This document shows positions 1 to 3,866 of a stretch of DNA of 8,872 nucleotides, one piece after another. The stretch covers positions 1 to 8,872 of the forward strand of contig NZ_CALLYO010000198.1 of assembly GCF_937858865.1 (NCBI RefSeq). Reading direction: 5' to 3'. The position numbers and the translations under genes are program-made. How positions within the stretch are numbered: position 1 is the stretch's first letter; every line of letters starts with the position of its first letter. The notes beneath the pieces were generated by a model. It worked only from the letters and a program-made list of their open reading frames with translations, was not told where the DNA came from and ran no database searches. Source of the DNA: an uncultured Amaricoccus sp. GTDB lineage: Bacteria; Pseudomonadota; Alphaproteobacteria; Rhodobacterales; Rhodobacteraceae.

Positions 1-1
1 T

Positions 2-76
2 TGGCTCCGGCGGCAGGATTCGAACCTGCGACCAATTGATTAACAGTCAACTGCTCTACCACTGAGCTACGCCGGA
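2..76 (-). tRNA. tRNA-Asn (anticodon GTT)
   Basis: On the minus strand this folds as a complete cloverleaf. The 7-bp acceptor stem is TCCGGCG with CGCCGGA, and the discriminator base is G. The D stem is GCTC/GAGC around the AGTGGTA loop. The anticodon stem GTTGA/TCAAT carries loop CTGTTAA, with anticodon GTT at 42-44. The T arm is GCAGG-TTCGAAT-CCTGC. The 3' CCA is encoded in the DNA (positions 4-2). GTT reads the Asn codons AAC and AAU. The 3' end points out of the window to the left, so any element integrated at this tRNA would lie beyond position 1 and not among the genes shown here. Confidence 0.97.
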
Positions 77-100
77 CCATGGGCCTTCGCGGGCGCCGAG

Positions 101-129
101 CCTATAGCAAAGCCGATTCTGGCCGTCCA
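101..129 (-). promoter_or_regulatory. Candidate sigma-70 promoter for tRNA-Asn
   Basis: On the minus strand a -35-like TGGACG (129-124) and a -10-like TATAGG (106-101) are separated by exactly 17 bases; each box matches the consensus at 4 of 6 positions. Transcription would begin near 94, giving a leader of about 18 bases before the mature tRNA 5' end at 76. That is a usual arrangement for a stable RNA gene. The assignment is by pattern only. Confidence 0.5.
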
Positions 130-208
130 GCCGGATTCGCGCCCGCAGGCCGTGCGGCGAGAAAGCTTGCAAATGTCGGCGCCGTAGCCAGATCCTCCGC
201 GGAGAGCC

Positions 209-916
209 ATGCGCAGATCGATCGAAAGAGCCGGCGGCGGGCGGGAGGGGCTGCCCTCCCGGCGGAGCGATGTCGCGAGATTTCTCGCCGAGGCGCGGCG
301 GCGGCCGGCGGAGGCGGGGCGGGGGCGGCTCATCTTCGCGCTCGATGCCACCATGAGCCGGCAGCCGACCTGGGATCTCGCCTGTGAGCTGCAGGGAGCG
401 ATGTTCGATGCGGCGGCGACGGTGGGCGGGCTCGAGGTGCAGCTGGTCTACTTTCGCGGGCATGGGGAGGCGCGGGCCTCGGGGTTCGTCGCGGAGGCGG
501 CGGGGCTCAAGCAGTTGATGACGGGGATCGCCTGCCACGGTGGGCTCACCCAGATCGGGCGGGTGCTCGAGCATGCCGAGCGGACGGCGGCGAAGGCGCC
601 GGTCGCGGCGCTGGTCTACGTGGGCGACGCCATGGAGGAGAATGTCGACCGGCTGTGCCAGACCGCGGGGGCGCTGGGGCTGCGCAATACCCGCGCCTTC
701 ATGTTCCATGAGGGGAGCGATGCGACCGCGGGGCGGGCCTTCCGCGAGATCGCCAGGCTGACGGGGGGAGCGTATCTGCCGTTCGATGCCCGGGCGGCAG
801 GCGAGCTGCGCGCGCTGCTCGCGGCGGTGGGCGCCTATGCGGCCGGGGGGAAGCCGGCGCTGGAGGCGATGCAGGGGCGGGCTGCGCGGCGGCTTCTGGC
901 GGACATGCGCGGATGA
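209..916 (+). CDS. VWA (von Willebrand factor A) domain protein
   Basis: A 235-aa protein with no signal peptide or membrane segment, so probably cytoplasmic. After a basic N-terminal stretch (1-40), residues 41-210 look like a VWA fold. The hydrophobic beta strand LIFALDATMS carries a D-x-T-x-S version of the metal-ion-dependent adhesion site (D46, T48, S50; the usual form is D-x-S-x-S). A conserved-type Thr follows at 114 (GGLTQIG) and an Asp at 140 (VYVGDAMEE), so the metal site appears complete. The domain closes with the typical LTGGAYLPF. VWA domains of this kind mediate metal-dependent protein contacts; the partner cannot be read from sequence. The ATG at 209 has GGAGAG (201-206) just before it. 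The stop is 10 bp upstream of the J-protein start at 927, so the two are almost certainly one operon. Glycine codons are strongly GGG-biased (20 of 30), unlike genes to the right. The VWA call is firm; the role is unknown. Confidence 0.85.
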   Translation: MRRSIERAGGGREGLPSRRSDVARFLAEARRRPAEAGRGRLIFALDATMSRQPTWDLACELQGAMFDAAATVGGLEVQLVYFRGHGEARASGFVAEAAGLKQLMTGIACHGGLTQIGRVLEHAERTAAKAPVAALVYVGDAMEENVDRLCQTAGALGLRNTRAFMFHEGSDATAGRAFREIARLTGGAYLPFDARAAGELRALLAAVGAYAAGGKPALEAMQGRAARRLLADMRG

Positions 917-926
917 GGAAGAGGCG

Positions 927-1580
927 ATGAGCCCGCTGGTCTGGGGGGTGCTGATCCTCGCCGGCGCGGGCGCTCTCTGGGGGGTGGCGCGGATCCTCGT
1001 CAGCCTGCCGCCGCGGCGGGCGCTGGCGGTGGTGGTGCTGGCGGCGGCGGCCGGGCTTGCGGCGGTGCGGCTCGTTCCGCTGGCGCTGGCAGTCGCGGCG
1101 CTCGGGCTGGGGCTCTGGCGGAGCGCGGCGCGGGTGCCGAGCCCGGGCCAGCAGTCGGAGGTCGAGACCGCGGCGCTGCGCATGACGCTCGACCACGACA
1201 GCGGGCAGATGGACGGGGAGGTGACGGCCGGGGCCTTTCGTGGAGCCCGCCTCTCGGAGCTGTCGCCGGAGGAACTCGACCGGCTGATGGCCGAGCTGGA
1301 GGCCGGGGGGGACGATGACAGCCGGGCGCTGCTCCTGGCCTGGCTCGAGCGGCAGGGTCACGGCCGGGCGGCCGGGAGCGGGGCGCCGCCTCCGCCCGAT
1401 TCCGCGACGATGACGGTCGCGGAGGCCTATCGCGTCCTCGGGCTTGCCGAGGGGGCGAGCCTCGAGGAGGTGCGCGCCGCGCACAGCCGGCTGATCCGGC
1501 GGGTGCATCCGGATCTCGGCGGGAGCAGCGCCCTCGCGGCGATGATCAATGCCGCGAAGGAGGTGCTGGATCCGCGGTGA
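927..1580 (+). CDS. Membrane-anchored J-domain (DnaJ-like) protein
   Basis: A 217-aa protein with two hydrophobic segments (about 4-25 and 32-63), a middle region, and a C-terminal J domain (about 163-217) with the diagnostic HPD tripeptide at 194-196. Membrane anchor plus C-terminal J domain resembles mitochondrial Pam18/Tim14 and its alphaproteobacterial relatives. The stretch around 78-120 (ETAALRMTLDHDSG, then GAFRGARLSEL) is a motif I recognise from alphaproteobacterial members of this family. HPD proteins stimulate the ATPase of DnaK-type Hsp70, so the likely job is to recruit DnaK to the inner membrane; the client is unknown. The reading frame is open back to an ATG at 786, but that would overlap the VWA gene by 131 bp. 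The ATG at 927 has AGGAAGAGG at 916-924 and begins directly with the hydrophobic segment, so I chose it. Glycine codons are mostly GGG (15 of 22), as in the VWA gene. Confidence 0.85.
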   Translation: MSPLVWGVLILAGAGALWGVARILVSLPPRRALAVVVLAAAAGLAAVRLVPLALAVAALGLGLWRSAARVPSPGQQSEVETAALRMTLDHDSGQMDGEVTAGAFRGARLSELSPEELDRLMAELEAGGDDDSRALLLAWLERQGHGRAAGSGAPPPPDSATMTVAEAYRVLGLAEGASLEEVRAAHSRLIRRVHPDLGGSSALAAMINAAKEVLDPR

Positions 1581-1612
1581 GGCAAGGGGTCCGCACAGTG
1601 CGGACTTTTGCC
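1581..1612 (+). terminator. Candidate rho-independent terminator after the J-protein gene
   Basis: Immediately after the TGA at 1578-1580 is a perfect 7-bp stem, GTCCGCA (1589-1595) with TGCGGAC (1599-1605), around a CAG loop and followed by TTTT. GGCAA (1581-1585) can also pair with TTGCC (1608-1612), extending the hairpin with two G-T pairs and one bulged G. It sits between convergent genes and ends the VWA/J-protein operon. Confidence 0.55.
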
Positions 1613-1632
1613 AACTTGCTGAAATGAAAGGA

Positions 1633-1649
1633 TAACGCGCGGGGCGTTA
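1633..1649 (-). terminator. Candidate terminator of the ccmC-ccmD-ccmG operon
   Basis: Read on the minus strand, TAACGC and GCGTTA form a perfect 6-bp stem with loop CCCGC, followed by the pyrimidine-rich TCCTTTCATTTC. It lies 34 bp past the ccmG stop. A second dyad, TTAACC (1647-1652) with GGTTAA (1666-1671), overlaps it, so the two folds are mutually exclusive. The T run is interrupted, hence moderate confidence. Confidence 0.35.
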
Positions 1650-1682
1650 ACCACCTTTCAATCAAGGTTAATCCGCGCGCGC

Positions 1683-2225
1683 CTATCCGGCCGCCGCCAT
1701 CGCCGGGCGGATCCGCTTCTCGATCACGTCGGGGCTGAGCGGGCCGGGGAAGCGCAGGAGGATCCTGCCGTCCGGGCCGACCACGAAGGTCTCGGGCACG
1801 CCGTAGATGCCCCAGTCGAGCCCGGTCCGGCCGCTCTCGTCGGCGCCGATCCGGGCGTAGGGGTCGCCGAGTTCGTCGAGGAAGCCGAGCGCCTTGTCGG
1901 GGGCGTCCTTGTAGTTGATGCCGATGACCGGCACGCCCTCGCCGGCGAGCGCGCTCAGGAGCGGGTGCTCGACCCGGCAGGGGCCGCACCAGCTGGCCCA
2001 GAAGTTGACCAGCTTCACGCCGGGGGCGGCCAGGTCGGCGTCGGTCGGGGGGGGATCGTCGCGCAGCGCCACCAGGCGGCCGAGCTCGGGGGCGGCCTTG
2101 CCGACCAGCGCGCTCGGCAGCTCGTTCGGCGCCTCGCGGCGCAGCGCCACGAAGGCCATGGCGGCGAAGCCGAGGAAGATGAGCGGCGGCAGCAGCATGA
2201 GAAGGTTACGTCCCGGCCTGGCCAT
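1683..2225 (-). CDS. ccmG: CcmG/DsbE thiol:disulfide interchange protein (cytochrome c maturation)
   Basis: A 180-aa protein, the usual CcmG length. The N-terminal hydrophobic anchor (about 8-27) places a thioredoxin-like domain in the periplasm. The active site is W79-C80-G-P-C83 inside NFWASWCGPC. The cis-proline loop is GVPETF (P144), and the PSALVGKAAP stretch before the domain is typical of the family. CcmG (HelX in Rhodobacter) reduces the disulfide of apocytochrome c CxxCH motifs so haem can be attached. The start ATG (2225-2223) lies inside the end of ccmD, a 20-bp overlap, which indicates tight translational coupling. Last gene of the ccmC-ccmD-ccmG unit; it converges on the J-protein gene. 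Confidence 0.95.
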   Translation of the reverse strand: MARPGRNLLMLLPPLIFLGFAAMAFVALRREAPNELPSALVGKAAPELGRLVALRDDPPPTDADLAAPGVKLVNFWASWCGPCRVEHPLLSALAGEGVPVIGINYKDAPDKALGFLDELGDPYARIGADESGRTGLDWGIYGVPETFVVGPDGRILLRFPGPLSPDVIEKRIRPAMAAAG

Positions 2226-2385
2226 CGCCTCTCCTTCCCCCGACCCTTGCCTCGACCTCGGCGAGCCGCCGGCGCACCCGCGCCGCGCGCTCCCAAGATA
2301 CCGCCACGATGAGGGCGATCAGCGCCAGCGTCACGGCATAGGCGCCGAGCACGGTGCCGGCATAGCGGGCGAGATCGGGCATCAT
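2206..2385 (-). CDS. ccmD: CcmD haem exporter small membrane protein
   Basis: A small 59-aa protein beginning MMPDLARYAGTVLGAY. It has one transmembrane helix (about 11-30) and then a strongly basic, charged C-terminal tail (WERAARVRRRL), the usual CcmD shape: short, single helix, cytoplasmic charged tail. CcmD associates with CcmC and CcmE and aids release of holo-CcmE. Position decides the call: the ATG at 2385 overlaps the ccmC stop by 4 bp (ATGA), and the gene's end overlaps ccmG by 20 bp. The second ATG at 2382 is a possible alternative start, giving 58 aa. Confidence 0.9.
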   Translation of the reverse strand: MMPDLARYAGTVLGAYAVTLALIALIVAVSWERAARVRRRLAEVEARVGGRRGDGQAGT

Positions 2386-3110
2386 CCCCGCGCCTCGAGC
2401 GCTTCCAGCGCCCGCAGCCGCCGCAGCCGGATCTCGGTGCGGGTCCTGACCAGCACCAGGCTGACGAAGAGCAGCACGAAGCCCGCCATGCAGACGACGA
2501 GCGGCCACCAGAAGACGTCGGACACGTTCTCGCGCGCGTCGAGCGAGAGCGAGGGTCCCTGGTGCAGCCCCTGGCTCCAGAAGAAGACGGCGTAGCGTGA
2601 GAGGAGCGCGAAGACCGAGCCGACGAGGCAGACGATGGCGGTGAGATCGGCCGCCTTGTCGGGCTCGTCCACCGCCTCCCAGAGGGCGATGTAGCCGAGG
2701 TAGAAGAGGAAGAGCACGAAGAAGGAGGTGAGCCGCGGGTCCCAGGCCCACCAGGTCCCCCACATCGGCTGGCCCCAGATGGCGCCGGTGGCGAGCGCGA
2801 TCAGCGTCATCGTGGCGCCGACCGGCGCCGCGGCGCGGGCGGCAAGCGCCGAGACGTGATGGCGGCGGATGAACCAGACCAGTGAGGCGACGAGCATCAT
2901 CAGCCAGGCGTTGATCGCCATCAGGGCGGCGGGGACGTGGATGAAGAGGATCTTCACCGTCGCGCCCTGCTGGTAGTCGTCCGGAGTCAGGAAGAACCCC
3001 CAGGCAAGCCCGCCGCCGAGCAGGAGCCCGGTCAGCGCCCAGAGCACCGGCAGCGCCGGCGTGGTGAGCCGCATGAATTCGGCCGGGTTGGAGTAGCGCC
3101 AGAGGGACAT
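2382..3110 (-). CDS. ccmC: CcmC haem transporter/lyase for CcmE
   Basis: A 242-aa polytopic inner-membrane protein with about six hydrophobic helices. The periplasmic tryptophan-rich (WWD) motif lies at 113-129 (GQPMWGTWWAWDPRLTS). The two flanking haem-ligand histidines are present: H58 in FIHVPAA and H183 in LHQGPS, corresponding to His60 and His184 of E. coli CcmC. CcmC binds haem and attaches it covalently to the chaperone CcmE. The N-terminus MSLWRYSNPAEFMR has the family's usual form, which supports the ATG at 3110 even though no Shine-Dalgarno sequence precedes it. It is the first gene of its operon here: the next gene upstream, at 3303, points the other way, so ccmA and ccmB are not adjacent. 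Confidence 0.96.
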   Translation of the reverse strand: MSLWRYSNPAEFMRLTTPALPVLWALTGLLLGGGLAWGFFLTPDDYQQGATVKILFIHVPAALMAINAWLMMLVASLVWFIRRHHVSALAARAAAPVGATMTLIALATGAIWGQPMWGTWWAWDPRLTSFFVLFLFYLGYIALWEAVDEPDKAADLTAIVCLVGSVFALLSRYAVFFWSQGLHQGPSLSLDARENVSDVFWWPLVVCMAGFVLLFVSLVLVRTRTEIRLRRLRALEALEARG

Positions 3111-3116
3111 GGAAGG

Positions 3117-3145
3117 GTTCTAGATGCGCCTGCCGGCCGGTGCAA
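3117..3145 (-). promoter_or_regulatory. Candidate promoter of ccmC, possibly leaderless
   Basis: On the minus strand TTGCAC (3145-3140) and TAGAAC (3122-3117) are spaced by 17 bases; the -10 box matches consensus at 4 of 6 positions and the -35 at 3 of 6. Six bases separate the -10 from the ccmC ATG, so initiation would fall on or next to its A at 3110. An inverted repeat, ATCGGCG (3145-3151) with CGCCGAT (3161-3167), abuts the -35 and could be an operator. Pattern-based only. Confidence 0.3.
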
Positions 3146-3302
3146 TCGGCGAGGGCGCGCCGCCGATCAGCATTGTGCGAGGAGTTGCGCAGAAATGCGG
3201 CGGCACGCTTGGCGCAGGACTCCAGGATATGTTAACAGAGGCTCGAAGCCGACGTCTCGATCGGTCGACAGGCCAAGTAACCAGAGCATGAAGGAGTCCG
3301 AC

Positions 3303-3866
3303 ATGACCCCCTGGACCAGACGCAGCCTTCTGGTCGCCGCGGCGAGCGGCGGGCTCGTCGCCTGCACCACCAACCCCTCCGGGGCGGGGTTGAGCGCACG
3401 CGACAAGATCGATCGCGACGTCGACGCGGCGCTGGCGGATCTCTATTCCAACGTGCCCGGCGCCGCCGAGCTCGGTGCCAGCGCCCAGGGCATCCTCGTC
3501 ATCCCGAAAATCCGCAAGGCGGGTTTCTTCGCCTCGGGCTCCTACGGCGAGGGGGCGCTGATGATCGGCCCGGCCAAGGTCGACTATTATTCGCTCTCCT
3601 CGCTCGGCATCGGGCTGACCTTCGGCGCCAGCGAGTTCAACCAGGCACTCTTCTTCATGACGCCGCAGGCGCTGCAGGACTTCCGCGTCGCCGACGGCTG
3701 GGAACTCGGCGCCGACGCCGCGGTGGTGGTGCGCAGCGACGGGGCGGCGGCCGGCCTCGCCTCGACCCAGATCAACCGGCCGATCACCGAGGTGATCTTC
3801 GGTCAGAAGGGCCTGATCGCCGACGCGAGCCTCGCCGGCGCCAAGTACAGCCGCATCATCCGCTGA
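3303..3866 (+). CDS. SYLF/YSC84-domain lipoprotein
   Basis: A 187-aa protein. The signal peptide has a twin-arginine-like TRRSLLV (5-11) and a lipobox LVAC with the lipidated Cys at 21, so it is probably an exported, lipid-anchored periplasmic protein. Residues about 30-187 match the SYLF (Ysc84-type, lipid-binding) domain: SAQGILVIPKIRKAGFF, then SGSYGEGAL, then LTFGASEFNQALFFMT. Eukaryotic SYLF proteins bind phosphoinositides; the bacterial role is poorly defined, so I give no specific function. The ATG at 3303 is chosen because AAGGAG (3291-3296) stands 6 bases upstream. An in-frame ATG at 3288 would add five residues but has no such site. The gene is divergent from ccmC with a 192-bp gap, and its last 11 bases overlap the convergent acylase gene. 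Confidence 0.9.
   Translation: MTPWTRRSLLVAAASGGLVACTTNPSGAGLSARDKIDRDVDAALADLYSNVPGAAELGASAQGILVIPKIRKAGFFASGSYGEGALMIGPAKVDYYSLSSLGIGLTFGASEFNQALFFMTPQALQDFRVADGWELGADAAVVVRSDGAAAGLASTQINRPITEVIFGQKGLIADASLAGAKYSRIIR

Noticed and set aside
56..1183. Minus-strand open frame across tRNA-Asn and the VWA gene, plus a second at 699-1508
   Set aside because: Pro/Arg/Ala-rich translation without recognisable motifs, running opposite the VWA and J-protein genes and through a tRNA.
2..1580. Genomic island integrated at tRNA-Asn
   Set aside because: No integrase or repeat of the tRNA 3' end is present, and the tRNA 3' end faces out of the window, away from the VWA/J-protein genes.
3209..3240. TTGGCG and TTAACA, spaced 17, as a promoter for the SYLF lipoprotein; also a heat-shock-type CTTG box there
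   Set aside because: The -10 matches consensus at only 2 of 6 positions and the heat-shock -10 is missing, so neither can be supported.
2937..3302. N-terminal extension of the SYLF lipoprotein back into ccmC
   Set aside because: It runs opposite ccmC and would bury the lipoprotein signal inside the protein; AAGGAG points to 3303.
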